This document shows, one piece after another, positions 1 through 8,121 of a stretch of DNA of 16,568 nt; the first letter of the stretch is position 1, and every line of letters begins with the position of its first letter. Position numbers and translations under genes: made by a program. The notes under the pieces were generated by a model that saw only the letters and a list, made by a program, of their open reading frames with translations, had not been told where the DNA came from and searched no databases. The DNA is from an uncultured Lachnospiraceae bacterium (GTDB taxonomy: Bacteria; Bacillota; Clostridia; Lachnospirales; Lachnospiraceae), in NCBI GenBank assembly GCA_905236615.1, contig CAJORC010000160.1, positions 1 through 16,568 on the forward strand, in the 5' to 3' direction.

Positions 1-762
1 ATTCCGGGAGTAAAGGAAGATTTTACTGAAATCATTCTGAACATTAAAAATCTGGCAATTCGTAACAATTCAACGTCAGATGAGACAAAGACTGCATATA
101 TTGATTTCAGTGGTGAAGGTGAAGTGACTGCCGCTGATATTCAGGTTGATCAGGATATCGAGATCGTTAATCTTGACCAGCATATTGCAACACTTAATGG
201 TGGTGCAGATTGCAGACTGTATATGGAACTTACTATTTCAAACGGCAGAGGATATGTAAGCTTAGATAAGAATAAATCGGACGATCTTCCGATCGGTGTT
301 ATCGCTGTTGACTCAATCTACACACCTGTAGACAGAGTAAACTTAAGTGTTGAGAACACCCGTGTAGGTCAGGTTACTGACTATGACAAGCTTACACTTG
401 ATGTATTTACTGATGGTACATTAAATCCTCAGGACGCTGTAAGTCTTGCAGCGAAGGTACTGAGTGAGCATCTTGGTCTCTTTATGGATCTTTCGGATGC
501 CGCTACAAAGACCGAAGTTATGAAGGATAAGCCCAGCGATGAGACAACTAAGATATTGGATACCAATATCGATGAACTTGAGCTTTCAGTTCGTTCATAC
601 AATTGTCTTAAGCGTGCAGGAATCAATACTGTTGCAGAGCTTATCAACAGAACTTCTGATGATATGATGAAAGTAAGAAACCTCGGACGTAAGTCTTTAG
701 AAGAAGTTCTTGCAAAGCTTAACGAGCTTGGTCTTGAACTCAGAAAATCCGAGGACGCATAA
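1..762 (+). CDS. rpoA: RNA polymerase alpha subunit (5' truncated by window edge)
   Basis: This is the alpha subunit of RNA polymerase, which nucleates core assembly through its N-terminal domain and contacts UP elements and activators through its C-terminal domain. The frame is open from base 1 (it begins Ile-Pro-Gly-Val-Lys-Glu-Asp), so an internal GTG at 124 is not the start. 253 codons are visible before the TAA at 760-762. Compared with the usual ~315 residues, roughly the first 60 are outside the window. The fragment starts in the conserved alpha-NTD helix ([12 protein letters not shown]). The helix-hairpin-helix alpha-CTD occupies the last ~65 residues, with [13 protein letters not shown] and [11 protein letters not shown] being highly typical. 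It is followed by rplQ, the standard end of the bacterial alpha operon. Identification is secure. Confidence 0.98.
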   Translation: MPGVKEDFTEIILNIKNLAIRNNSTSDETKTAYIDFSGEGEVTAADIQVDQDIEIVNLDQHIATLNGGADCRLYMELTISNGRGYVSLDKNKSDDLPIGVIAVDSIYTPVDRVNLSVENTRVGQVTDYDKLTLDVFTDGTLNPQDAVSLAAKVLSEHLGLFMDLSDAATKTEVMKDKPSDETTKILDTNIDELELSVRSYNCLKRAGINTVAELINRTSDDMMKVRNLGRKSLEEVLAKLNELGLELRKSEDA

Positions 763-786
763 TTGTAATGATAAACGGTTACGGAG

Positions 787-843
787 GTAAGACCAAAAGG
801 CACACCGTATCCACTCATGCATGAGCCGTAAGACCAAAAGGCA
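787..843 (+). repeat. 16-bp direct repeat flanking a 12-bp palindrome in the rpoA-rplQ spacer
   Basis: GTAAGACCAAAAGGCA occurs twice, at 787-802 and 828-843, offset by 41 bp. Between the copies lies the perfect palindrome CTCATGCATGAG (814-825). In addition, TTACGG at 779-784 can pair with CCGTAA at 826-831, which would enclose the first copy. The first copy is preceded by a ribosome-binding-site-like ACGGAGG (781-787) that has no gene after it. All of this is directly visible. A role as a structured leader or processing site for rplQ mRNA is inference. Confidence 0.75.
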
Positions 844-882
844 GGTTTGTGTAAGTTAAATGAGAAAGTTGAGGAATTAAAA

Positions 883-1470
883 ATGGCAAACTACAGAAAA
901 CTTGGACGTACATCATCACAGAGAAAGGCTCTTCTCAGAAATCAGGTTACAGCTCTTATTCTTAACGGAAAGATTAAGACAACTGCTGCAAAGGCAGAAG
1001 AAGTTCAGAGAATGGCTGAGAAGCTTATCACAAAGGCTATCAAAGAGAAGGATAACTTTGAGACAGTTAAAGTATCTGCAAAGGTAGCTAGAAAAGATAA
1101 GGACGGACACAGAGTAAAGCAGATCGTTGACATTAAGACAGGCGCTGTTCTTTCTGAGTCACACCGTGATGAAAACGGCAAGATCAAGAGAATTGAAAAC
1201 GGAAAGACTGTTACCGTTTACGATACAGTTGAGAAGGAAATCAAGAAAGATCTGCCTTCAAGACTTCACGCAAGACGTGAGATGCTTAAGGTTCTTTACC
1301 CTGTAACTGAGGGTACAGGCAAGAAGGCAAAGTCAGTTGACCTTGTTGCAAAGCTTTTCGATGAGATCGCACCTAAGTACGCTGAGCGTAAGGGTGGTTA
1401 CACAAGAATCGTTAAGATTGGTCTTCGTAAGGGTGACGCAGCAATGGAAGTTCTTCTTGAACTCGTTTAA
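883..1470 (+). CDS. rplQ: 50S ribosomal protein L17, enlarged form
   Basis: L17 is a component of the large ribosomal subunit near the exit tunnel. The start is ATG 883, preceded by GAGGA at 871-875. An in-frame TTG further upstream (847) would add an unconserved tail and is rejected. The 195-aa product opens with the canonical [20 protein letters not shown] and closes with [20 protein letters not shown] and a hydrophobic LLELV terminus, as in all L17 proteins. Typical bacterial L17 is about 115-130 residues. The excess is a Lys/Asp-rich internal segment at roughly residues 60-127 plus a short GTGKKAK stretch near 144-150. An insertion at this place is, to my recollection, characteristic of Lachnospiraceae L17. 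The gene is followed directly by an intrinsic terminator, so the ribosomal operon ends here. Confidence 0.97.
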   Translation: MANYRKLGRTSSQRKALLRNQVTALILNGKIKTTAAKAEEVQRMAEKLITKAIKEKDNFETVKVSAKVARKDKDGHRVKQIVDIKTGAVLSESHRDENGKIKRIENGKTVTVYDTVEKEIKKDLPSRLHARREMLKVLYPVTEGTGKKAKSVDLVAKLFDEIAPKYAERKGGYTRIVKIGLRKGDAAMEVLLELV

Positions 1471-1494
1471 TTCTTGTATAGTTTTTAGTATATG

Positions 1495-1527
1495 AAAGGA
1501 GAAGCGTGTGCTTCTCCTTTTATTTTG
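1495..1527 (+). terminator. Rho-independent terminator of the rpoA-rplQ operon
   Basis: A perfect 11-bp stem, AAAGGAGAAGC (1495-1505) with GCTTCTCCTTT (1510-1520), closes on the 4-nt loop GTGT and is followed by a T-rich tail (TATTTTG). It sits 24 nt after the rplQ stop and separates the ribosomal operon from the ECF operon. Confidence 0.92.
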
Positions 1528-1546
1528 TCCGGAATTATTATATAAT
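1519..1546 (+). promoter_or_regulatory. Candidate promoter for the ecfA-ecfT-truA(-nif-like-hypF) operon
   Basis: A perfect TATAAT lies at 1541-1546, with a weak -35-like TTTATT at 1519-1524 (16-bp spacer) that overlaps the end of the upstream terminator. An alternative in the same gap is TTGATA (1566-1571), 16 bp before TAAAAT (1588-1593). That one would start the transcript only ~20 nt before the ecfA ATG. One of these must drive the operon, because there is no other gap before hypF large enough for a promoter. Confidence 0.4.
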
Positions 1547-1620
1547 GATGCAAGGCTTAGAGATATTGATAAATGAACCGTTTACTATAAAATAAAAGGC
1601 GGACATTCGGGTAAAATACG

Positions 1621-3426
1621 ATGGGAATAGTAGTAGCCAAAGATCTGGCATTTGAATATATAAGACGTGATGAAGAGGGAAACGTTGAGGGAATAACGAG
1701 AGCAATCGACGGAGTCACTCTGAATATTAAGGCAGGGGAGTTCGTTGCGGTTCTCGGTGGAAACGGATCCGGAAAATCGACCTTTGCAAAGCACATAAAT
1801 GCTCTCCTCTATCCTACTGAGGGGGCTGTATATGTTGATGGAAAGGATACGGCTGCAGCCGAGAATACATGGTCTGTACGTCAGACTGCCGGAATGATAT
1901 TTCAGAATCCGGATAACCAGATCATTGGAAATATCGTGGAAGAAGATGTCGGATTTGGACCTGAAAATATGGGAATTCCGACTGAGGAAATATGGCAGAG
2001 GGTTGAAGAAGCCCTGCAGATAGTCGGAATGAAGAAATATGCTAAGCATTCTCCAAATAAGCTTTCAGGCGGTCAGAAGCAGAGAGTCGCAATAGCCGGT
2101 GTAGTAGCCATGCATCCGAAATGTATAATAATGGATGAACCAACTGCAATGCTTGACCCCGAAGGACGCCACGAGGTTATTAGGGCTGCAAGAGCCCTCA
2201 ATAATGTTGAAAAAGTCACGGTAATACTTATTACACATTACATGGAAGAGGTCATTCATGCAAGCCGTGTCGTTGTAATGGATCATGGTAAAGTCGTGAT
2301 GATGGGAACACCGAGAGAAATATTCTCGGAAGTAGAGAAGCTGCGGGAGCTTCGTCTTGATGTTCCGCAGGTTACAATGCTTTCATGGTATTTAAGAAAG
2401 GACGGCCTTCCGCTTAAAAAGGGAATACTTGATATTAATGAATTAACTAAGGAACTGCTTCAGTTAAAGAAGTCAGATTTCCGCCTGCCGGAAACAGCCC
2501 TGAATCCGGTAAGAAAGGAACTGCTTGCAGCTGCAGAGGAGAAAAAGAAGGGTTCTGATGAACAGCTTCCTATACTTATACTCGATCATGTCAGCTATGT
2601 GTACAGCGAGGGCTCAAATGATGAGATAAGGGCGCTGGATGATGTTTCACTTACTATCAGAAAAGGTGAATTTATCGGACTCATCGGGCATACAGGTTCC
2701 GGAAAATCTACTCTGGTGCAGCATTTAAACGGACTTAACCGTGCAACGTCCGGAAATATATACTTCAAAGGCGAGGACATCTGCGAAAAGGGTTATGATA
2801 TGAGGAAACTCAGGTCGAAGGTAGGACTTGTTTTCCAGTATCCGGAGCATCAGCTTTTTGAGGAAAATGTTTTTAAGGATGTATGTTTTGGCCCGCTGAA
2901 TATGGGACTTTCGAAAAAAGAAGCGGAACTTGCTGCGTTCTCTGCTTTGGAAGCAGTAGGATTTCCAAAAGACGGATTCTATTCATCACCCTTTGAATTC
3001 TCGGGTGGTCAGAAGAGAAGGATCGCCATTGCCGGTGTACTTGCAATGAAGCCTGAAATCCTCGTTCTTGATGAGCCTACGGCAGGTCTTGATCCTAAGG
3101 GCAGAGACGAGATACTGGGACTTATAAAGGAACTTCATGAAACACAGGATATAACAGTTGTACTTGTGTCACACAGCATGGAGGATGTTGCAAATTATGC
3201 TGAAAGGATAGTTGCGGTAGATAATGGCAAAATCCTCATGGAGGGAAGTCCGAGAGAAGTGTTTAAGCGTTATAAAGAGCTTGAAGCTGTAGGACTCGCA
3301 GCACCACAGGTTACTTATATCTTAAATGACCTCAAGGATAAAGGCTTTGACATAGACGAAAACGTCACAACGATTACCGAAGCAAGATATCGGATACTCA
3401 ATTCATTTACAGGAAGTAGAGACTAA
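1621..3426 (+). CDS. ecfA: Energy-coupling factor transporter ATPase, fused EcfA1-EcfA2
   Basis: These are the two ATP-hydrolysing subunits of a group II ECF vitamin/metal transporter, normally separate proteins but here one 601-aa chain with two complete ABC domains. Domain 1 has Walker A GGNGSGKST (46-54), Q-loop FQNPDNQ (94-100), signature LSGGQKQR (148-155), Walker B IIMDEPTAMLDP (169-180) and switch His 206. Domain 2 has Walker A GHTGSGKST (356-364), Q-loop FQYPEHQ (405-411), signature FSGGQKRR (460-467), Walker B LVLDEPTAGLDP (481-492) and His 518. A charged linker (about 280-315, with AAAEEKKKGSDEQ) joins them. Both sites look catalytically intact. The ATG at 1621 gives the expected EcfA1 N-terminus (FEYIRRDEEGNVEGI), although no strong Shine-Dalgarno lies close upstream. 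The TAA overlaps the ecfT ATG by one base. The substrate cannot be told, because group II modules pair with many unlinked S-components. Confidence 0.95.
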   Translation: MGIVVAKDLAFEYIRRDEEGNVEGITRAIDGVTLNIKAGEFVAVLGGNGSGKSTFAKHINALLYPTEGAVYVDGKDTAAAENTWSVRQTAGMIFQNPDNQIIGNIVEEDVGFGPENMGIPTEEIWQRVEEALQIVGMKKYAKHSPNKLSGGQKQRVAIAGVVAMHPKCIIMDEPTAMLDPEGRHEVIRAARALNNVEKVTVILITHYMEEVIHASRVVVMDHGKVVMMGTPREIFSEVEKLRELRLDVPQVTMLSWYLRKDGLPLKKGILDINELTKELLQLKKSDFRLPETALNPVRKELLAAAEEKKKGSDEQLPILILDHVSYVYSEGSNDEIRALDDVSLTIRKGEFIGLIGHTGSGKSTLVQHLNGLNRATSGNIYFKGEDICEKGYDMRKLRSKVGLVFQYPEHQLFEENVFKDVCFGPLNMGLSKKEAELAAFSALEAVGFPKDGFYSSPFEFSGGQKRRIAIAGVLAMKPEILVLDEPTAGLDPKGRDEILGLIKELHETQDITVVLVSHSMEDVANYAERIVAVDNGKILMEGSPREVFKRYKELEAVGLAAPQVTYILNDLKDKGFDIDENVTTITEARYRILNSFTGSRD

Positions 3427-4244
3427 TGCTTAGAGATATAACTTTAGGGCAGTATTACCAGGCGGATTCGATAATACATAAGCTCGATCCGCGGACGAAA
3501 CTGATAGGGACTTTCGTATATCTGGTATCCCTGTTCCTTTTCAGAAATGTTGCCGGATTTCTGGCGGCAACGGTTTTTCTGGTTTCGATGATAAAACTTT
3601 CCCGTGTACCATTTAAATTCATGGTTAGGGGCATGAAGAGCATAGTTGTCATAATGATGATAACTGTCGTGTTTAATATGTTTCTGACGCCGGGGGAGCC
3701 TTTGCTGAAATTCTGGAGATTTACTATCACGGATGAAGGTTTGAAGAATGCGGTATTTACGGCGATAAGGCTGATATATCTTATAATCGGCGCATCACTT
3801 ATGACGTTGACGACGACACCGAACCAGCTGACGGATGCTCTTGAAAATCTGATGAATCCGTTAAAGGTATTTAAGCTTCCGGTTCATGAAGTTGCGATGA
3901 TGATGTCGATCGCTCTGAGATTTATCCCGATACTGCTGGATGAAACGGATAAGATAATGAGGGCGCAGACTGCAAGGGGAGCCGATTTTGAACATGGCAA
4001 TCTCGTACAGAGGGCGAAAAGCCTCGTACCGATCCTTGTTCCGCTTTTTGTGTCAGCGTTCAGAAGGGCAAATGATCTTGCCATGGCAATGGAAGCACGC
4101 TGCTACAGCGGCGGTGAGGGCAGGACGAAAATGAAGCCTTTGAGATATGAAAAGCGTGATACTATCAGCTTTATTATCATAGTTTTCTATCTGGCAGCAG
4201 TTATAGTCCTCGGAAGGATTACGATAGGGAAGTTTGGATTATGA
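3426..4244 (+). CDS. ecfT: ECF transporter transmembrane subunit EcfT
   Basis: EcfT is the membrane scaffold that couples the EcfA ATPases to exchangeable substrate-binding S-components. The 272-aa product has a hydrophobic N-terminal half with several membrane segments (about 28-57, 70-88, 110-130), a cytoplasmic coupling region, and a last membrane segment near 246-264. The two signature Ala-Arg-X coupling motifs are present: ARG at 183-185 (AQTARGADF) and ARC at 224-226 (AMEARCYSGG). The N-terminal DPRTKL is also family-typical. Its ATG overlaps the ecfA stop (TAATG). AGGAAG at 3411-3416 inside ecfA is the ribosome binding site, so translation is probably coupled. Its own stop overlaps truA by 4 nt. 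Confidence 0.96.
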   Translation: MLRDITLGQYYQADSIIHKLDPRTKLIGTFVYLVSLFLFRNVAGFLAATVFLVSMIKLSRVPFKFMVRGMKSIVVIMMITVVFNMFLTPGEPLLKFWRFTITDEGLKNAVFTAIRLIYLIIGASLMTLTTTPNQLTDALENLMNPLKVFKLPVHEVAMMMSIALRFIPILLDETDKIMRAQTARGADFEHGNLVQRAKSLVPILVPLFVSAFRRANDLAMAMEARCYSGGEGRTKMKPLRYEKRDTISFIIIVFYLAAVIVLGRITIGKFGL

Positions 4245-4978
4245 AAAGAGTTATGCTGACTGTTGCCTATGACGGCACAAATTATCACGGCTGGCAGCTC
4301 CAGGACGGGCAGGTCACCATTGAAAGTGAGCTGAACAGCGCTTTGAGCAGGATAACGGGAGAAGATATAAAGGTGAGCGGTGCAAGCAGGACCGATGCCG
4401 GAGTACATGCAAAGGGAAATCTGTGTGTGTTTGATTCTGAAGCAAGGATGCCCGGAGAGAAATTCTCTTATGCGCTGAACACCTGCTTAAATGAAGATAT
4501 CAGGGTTGTGGACTCGGTTGAGGTCGCTGATGACTTTCATCCGAGATTCACAAAGACCGAGAAAACATATTGTTACAGAATTTACAATTCAAAATTCGCA
4601 AATCCGCTTTACAGGCTTTACTCACATCACAGTTATATTCCGTTAAATATTGATTTAATGAATAAAGGTGCAGAATTTCTTATAGGAGAGCATGACTTTA
4701 AGAGCTTTTCTTCCGTACATGCTTCAGTAAAGACAACGGTAAGGCAGATCACGGGAGCAGAGATCAAAAGAAGCGGAGAATTGATTGAAATCAATATAAA
4801 AGGATACGGCTTCTTGTATAATATGGTGCGGATAATTTCCGGAAGCCTGATGGAAGTTGGATCCGGCAAATATCCTCCCGAGCGGATAGGAGAGATTCTC
4901 GCAGCAAGGGACCGTGCAGCAGCAGGACCTACTGCACCGGCAAAGGGACTTACACTTGAAAATATAAGGATTTTATAA
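4241..4978 (+). CDS. truA: tRNA pseudouridine(38-40) synthase TruA
   Basis: TruA converts uridines 38-40 of the tRNA anticodon stem to pseudouridine. The 245-aa length is standard. The catalytic Asp is D52 within [15 protein letters not shown] (46-60). Other hallmarks are the N-terminal [20 protein letters not shown], and the C-terminal [17 protein letters not shown]. The start overlaps the ecfT stop as ATGA, with AGGGAAG (4226-4232) 8 nt upstream. In the common Firmicutes order truA is followed by rplM-rpsI. Here it is followed after a single base by a nifH-like gene, and rplM lies about 11.4 kb further on. Confidence 0.97.
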   Translation: MKRVMLTVAYDGTNYHGWQLQDGQVTIESELNSALSRITGEDIKVSGASRTDAGVHAKGNLCVFDSEARMPGEKFSYALNTCLNEDIRVVDSVEVADDFHPRFTKTEKTYCYRIYNSKFANPLYRLYSHHSYIPLNIDLMNKGAEFLIGEHDFKSFSSVHASVKTTVRQITGAEIKRSGELIEINIKGYGFLYNMVRIISGSLMEVGSGKYPPERIGEILAARDRAAAGPTAPAKGLTLENIRIL

Positions 4979-4979
4979 A

Positions 4980-5726
4980 ATGTTAAAAATTGCTATTTAC
5001 GGAAAAGGCGGTATAGGTAAATCTACGGTGACCGCCAATCTTGCAGCCGCATTTGCGGAAATGGGAAAAAAAGTCATACAGATAGGATGTGACCCGAAAG
5101 CGGACTCGACAATGAATCTGCTCGGAGGCGAAGCGGTCTCTTCGGTAATGACTTATATGAGGGAAAAAGACACGCTTCCCACGGATTACAATGAGATCAT
5201 AAAGAAAGGCTTCGGCGGGGTACTCTGTATAGAGACAGGCGGACCGACTCCGGGACTCGGATGTGCGGGAAGAGGCATCATAACTACTTTCCAGCTTCTT
5301 GACGGACTGAAGCTTTTCGAAAAGGAAAAGCCTGACGTCGTTCTTTACGATGTACTCGGTGACGTTGTCTGCGGAGGCTTTGCAGCTCCGATAAGGGAAG
5401 GCTATGCGGAGCAGGTCGTGATAGTGACTTCCGGCGAAAAAATGGCACTTTACGCAGCATCAAATATCAATGAGGCTGTTAAGAATTTCGAAGACCGCGG
5501 CTATGCCAATGTCAGAGGTATCGTCCTTAACCACAGGAATGTTGAGAATGAGACCGAGAAAGTCAGGAAATTCGCAGATGAAAGAGGAATCGATATTATA
5601 GGTGAGATCCCCAGAAGTGATGATATCATAGCCTGTGAAGATGAAGGCAAAACTGTCATTGAAGGCAGACCTTCATCGGAAGCGGCTCTTGAATTCAAAA
5701 AACTGGCGGAAAAGCTTTTAGCATAA
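4980..5726 (+). CDS. NifH-like iron protein (ATP-dependent [4Fe-4S] reductase)
   Basis: This is a homodimeric P-loop ATPase of the NifH/BchL/ChlL/CfbC type, expected to pass electrons from a [4Fe-4S] cluster to a nitrogenase-component-1-like partner on ATP hydrolysis. Visible motifs are Walker [10 protein letters not shown] (8-16), switch I CDPKADS (37-43), first cluster ligand C95 in GLGCAGRG, second ligand C131 in switch [18 protein letters not shown], and R98, which corresponds to the NifH ADP-ribosylation arginine. At 248 aa it is shorter than typical NifH (about 275-295), the difference being mainly at the C-terminus. It starts 1 nt after the truA stop, with TAAGGA (4965-4970) inside truA as ribosome binding site, so it is translationally coupled to truA. 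The partner is presumably the next gene. The sequence is close to true NifH, but the context (hyp genes, hydF, no nifB/E/N) argues against nitrogen fixation. The substrate is unknown. Confidence 0.9.
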   Translation: MLKIAIYGKGGIGKSTVTANLAAAFAEMGKKVIQIGCDPKADSTMNLLGGEAVSSVMTYMREKDTLPTDYNEIIKKGFGGVLCIETGGPTPGLGCAGRGIITTFQLLDGLKLFEKEKPDVVLYDVLGDVVCGGFAAPIREGYAEQVVIVTSGEKMALYAASNINEAVKNFEDRGYANVRGIVLNHRNVENETEKVRKFADERGIDIIGEIPRSDDIIACEDEGKTVIEGRPSSEAALEFKKLAEKLLA

Positions 5727-5761
5727 GATAAGAAAAGATTTACAGCAAGGACAGATTTAGG

Positions 5762-8077
5762 ATGGGAAATAAGGCAGTATATTACACAAGTGCAGATCTT
5801 TCGAAAAGAGGAGCGGGGGATATACCTGAGGAATTCAGGCTCTCGTCAAACCTTATATACAGTTCTCCTGCGACTTTGAGTTACAATTCACCCGGAGCAA
5901 AGGGTTTCGGTGTAAAGCGCGGAGGACTTGCCATACCGGACTCGGTCATGCTGATAATAGCGCCGGGATGCTGTGCCCGAAATACATCCGATCTCAGCCG
6001 TATGAGAGAATATGAGAACCGTTTCTTTTATCTCACGATGGACGAAACAGATATCGTGACAGGACGGCACTTAAATAAAATTCCCGAAGCAGTGGCAGAG
6101 ATCGTGAGAATCCTTGATAAAAAGCCTTCACTTGTCATGCTCTGCGCAACCTGTGCGGATGCCCTGCTGGGAACCGATTTTGAAAGGGTTTCCAGAAAAG
6201 CTGAGGAGTTTGCGGGTGTAAAGGTACGTCCCTGTTACATGTATGCACTTACCAGAGAAGGCAGCAAACCGCCTATGACAGCACTTAGAGAGTCACTTTA
6301 TTCGCTCCTTGAAAAAAGAGAGCGCAGGGCGGACACGGTCAACCTTCTCGGGTATTTTGCACCGACAGATGAAAAGTCCGAGCTTTTCGAGCTTTTGAGA
6401 GATGCCGGAGTAAAAAAGATAAATCAGATATCGACCTGTAAAAACATAGATGAATTCTATTCAATGTCCGAGGCGAATTTCAATATAGTCTTAAATCCGG
6501 AAGCATCCTATGCGGCATCTGTAATGTCCGGAAAGCTTGGTACGCCTTATATAGAGCTCAGAAGATTTTACGATACGGAGCGTACAGCAAGACAGTACAG
6601 GGCATTTTTCAAGGCTTCTATGCTTGATTGCTCAGCGGAGAAATATTATGAAGAAGCGAAGAAAAGGGATGAGGAATTCAGCAGGAAATATGCCGGACTC
6701 AGAATCTCGATAGGTGAGTGTATAAATGCAAATCCCTTTGAGCTGGCGCTTACTCTAAGCCGTCTGGGATTGAAGACAGCAGAGATATTCGCACTGGTTA
6801 CGGAAGAGAGCTTTCCCTATATAGACAGGCTTGCAGAGATCAGCCCGGAAACGAAGATTTACTGCAATCAGAATCCATCCATGTATTTCTATGAGACGGA
6901 AAATGAAGTTGACATAAGTCTTGGAGCGGATGCGGCATATTACAGGAAGGGAGTTCCAAACATTCCTTTTAATGAGGATGTTCAGCCTTTTGGTTTTGCG
7001 GCAGCAGACAGGCTTTATGCTGAATTTGATAAAGTAATGTCTGACGGTTATAAAGAGGAGAAAAAGCCGGATTTTCCCGTAGGCAGCGGAGAAAAGGTAT
7101 TTTTATCCGACGGGCCCAAAGGGTTCAGAAGTGTACTTACTCCTTTCGCACCTGATCAGTCCGGAGCATCGGCGGTATTTTTCGGTGCGGGAGCCTTCAA
7201 CGTGATAGTTGATGCAGGAGGATGTGCAGGAAACGTATGCGGTTTCGACGAGCCGAGATGGTTCAGCGAAAAAGGAATGATATTCAGCGCAGGACTCCGC
7301 GACATGGATGCCATCCTTGGCAGGGACGAGGAGCTTGTTAAAAAAGTTGCCAAAGCCGTGAAGATTGCGAAACCGGAACTTATATCCCTTGTAATGACAC
7401 CTGTTCCTGCAATTACCGGAACGGATGGAAAGGGGCTTTCAAGACTCTGTGAGAGAGCCAGCGGAATAGAGACCGTGTCAGTATCTACAAACGGAGTCGA
7501 GCTTTATGACAAGGGTATTGAAAAGGCTGAGAAAGTCCTCGCGGAGCATGGGAAGAAAAGAAATGTGATAGGCCTTACACCTCTCGATTATCCGGGAATT
7601 GATGAAAAGACTCTTTATGAAAAATGGCGCGAAAGCGGAGCTGACGCGGATATTCTGGTGGTGTCCCCGGCAGCTGTGGAAGCTGCGGAAATCTATAAAG
7701 AAAAGCAGTCGCTGACTTATGAGATCGCATGGCCTTATGCGGAAGAGGAAGCTGAAAAACTGGAGATCCCGGAGCGGTTTGATGGGGAAAAGATACTTAT
7801 AATCCATTCCCAGGTAAGGGCGAATGAATTGCGGAAAGCTTTGAGGAAAAAGCTCCCTAAAGCTGATATAAGAGTTGCGGGCTTTTTCATAATGAACGAT
7901 TCGCTTATGGAAGATAAAGATATGAGGATCGCTGAAGAAGCGGATCTGACGGAATATCTGGATAAGGAAAAATTCTCGCTGATAATCGCTGACAGCGAGC
8001 TTAAAAAACTTATAAGGGGCGAAGTCCCTGAATGGAGGGAATTTCGGCATTTTGCAGTCAGCGGAAGGCTGCAGTAA
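5762..8077 (+). CDS. Fused double nitrogenase-component-1-like protein (D/K-like halves)
   Basis: The 771-aa protein carries two nitrogenase component 1 (oxidored_nitro fold) halves in one chain. Half 1 (about 1-430) has Cys at 70/71 (APGCCARN), 128/131 (MLCATCADALLGTD) and 158 (RPCYMYALTREG), matching the three P-cluster-type ligand positions. Half 2 (about 445-771) has C488/C493 (DAGGCAGNVCGFDEP). At the second ligand site it reads MTPVPAITGTDGKGL with no Cys, so the two halves are asymmetric, as in dark-operative reductases. Where NifD has its FeMo-co cysteine, half 1 reads NPEASYAASVMSGKLG, with none. Half 1 is recognisably paralogous to the 415-aa protein at 13513. Start ATG 5762 is supported by AAGGA at 5747-5751. 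It lies 35 nt after the nifH-like gene and 44 nt before hypF. It is likely the electron acceptor for the NifH-like protein. It could be a catalytic reductase or a cofactor-assembly scaffold like NifEN; the sequence does not decide. Confidence 0.8.
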   Translation: MGNKAVYYTSADLSKRGAGDIPEEFRLSSNLIYSSPATLSYNSPGAKGFGVKRGGLAIPDSVMLIIAPGCCARNTSDLSRMREYENRFFYLTMDETDIVTGRHLNKIPEAVAEIVRILDKKPSLVMLCATCADALLGTDFERVSRKAEEFAGVKVRPCYMYALTREGSKPPMTALRESLYSLLEKRERRADTVNLLGYFAPTDEKSELFELLRDAGVKKINQISTCKNIDEFYSMSEANFNIVLNPEASYAASVMSGKLGTPYIELRRFYDTERTARQYRAFFKASMLDCSAEKYYEEAKKRDEEFSRKYAGLRISIGECINANPFELALTLSRLGLKTAEIFALVTEESFPYIDRLAEISPETKIYCNQNPSMYFYETENEVDISLGADAAYYRKGVPNIPFNEDVQPFGFAAADRLYAEFDKVMSDGYKEEKKPDFPVGSGEKVFLSDGPKGFRSVLTPFAPDQSGASAVFFGAGAFNVIVDAGGCAGNVCGFDEPRWFSEKGMIFSAGLRDMDAILGRDEELVKKVAKAVKIAKPELISLVMTPVPAITGTDGKGLSRLCERASGIETVSVSTNGVELYDKGIEKAEKVLAEHGKKRNVIGLTPLDYPGIDEKTLYEKWRESGADADILVVSPAAVEAAEIYKEKQSLTYEIAWPYAEEEAEKLEIPERFDGEKILIIHSQVRANELRKALRKKLPKADIRVAGFFIMNDSLMEDKDMRIAEEADLTEYLDKEKFSLIIADSELKKLIRGEVPEWREFRHFAVSGRLQ

Positions 8078-8121
8078 CAGGAAGATTCTGCACTGGCTAG
8101 AGTTCTTAAGGTGAGATTTTG

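Noticed and set aside
124..762. RpoA starting at GTG 124
   Set aside because: The conserved alpha-NTD sequence is open in the same frame back to base 1, so the gene is truncated by the window, not started at 124.
787..843. CRISPR or mobile-element ends from the 16-bp direct repeat
   Set aside because: There are only two copies with a 25-bp spacer, no cas genes, no transposase and no longer inverted ends.
847..882. Upstream start of L17 at TTG 847
   Set aside because: It has no good ribosome binding site and adds residues absent from the family; ATG 883 has both.
7478..8050. 190-codon minus-strand frame
   Set aside because: It is antisense to the fused component-1-like gene, has no ribosome binding site or family resemblance, and its Ile/Phe-rich composition is the shadow of the plus-strand codons.
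4980..8077. A true nitrogenase (nifHDK) operon
   Set aside because: The FeMo-co Cys region of half 1 has no Cys, half 2 lacks a P-cluster-type Cys, D and K are fused, and no nifB, nifE or nifN is present; hyp and hydF genes dominate the context.
4980..8077. Known nitrogenase relatives: BchLNB/ChlLNB, CfbCD, or methylthio-alkane reductase
   Set aside because: No tetrapyrrole, coenzyme F430 or sulfur-metabolism genes are nearby, and the fused architecture with HypCDEF/HydF does not fit any of them as I know them. A tree would be needed to exclude them formally.
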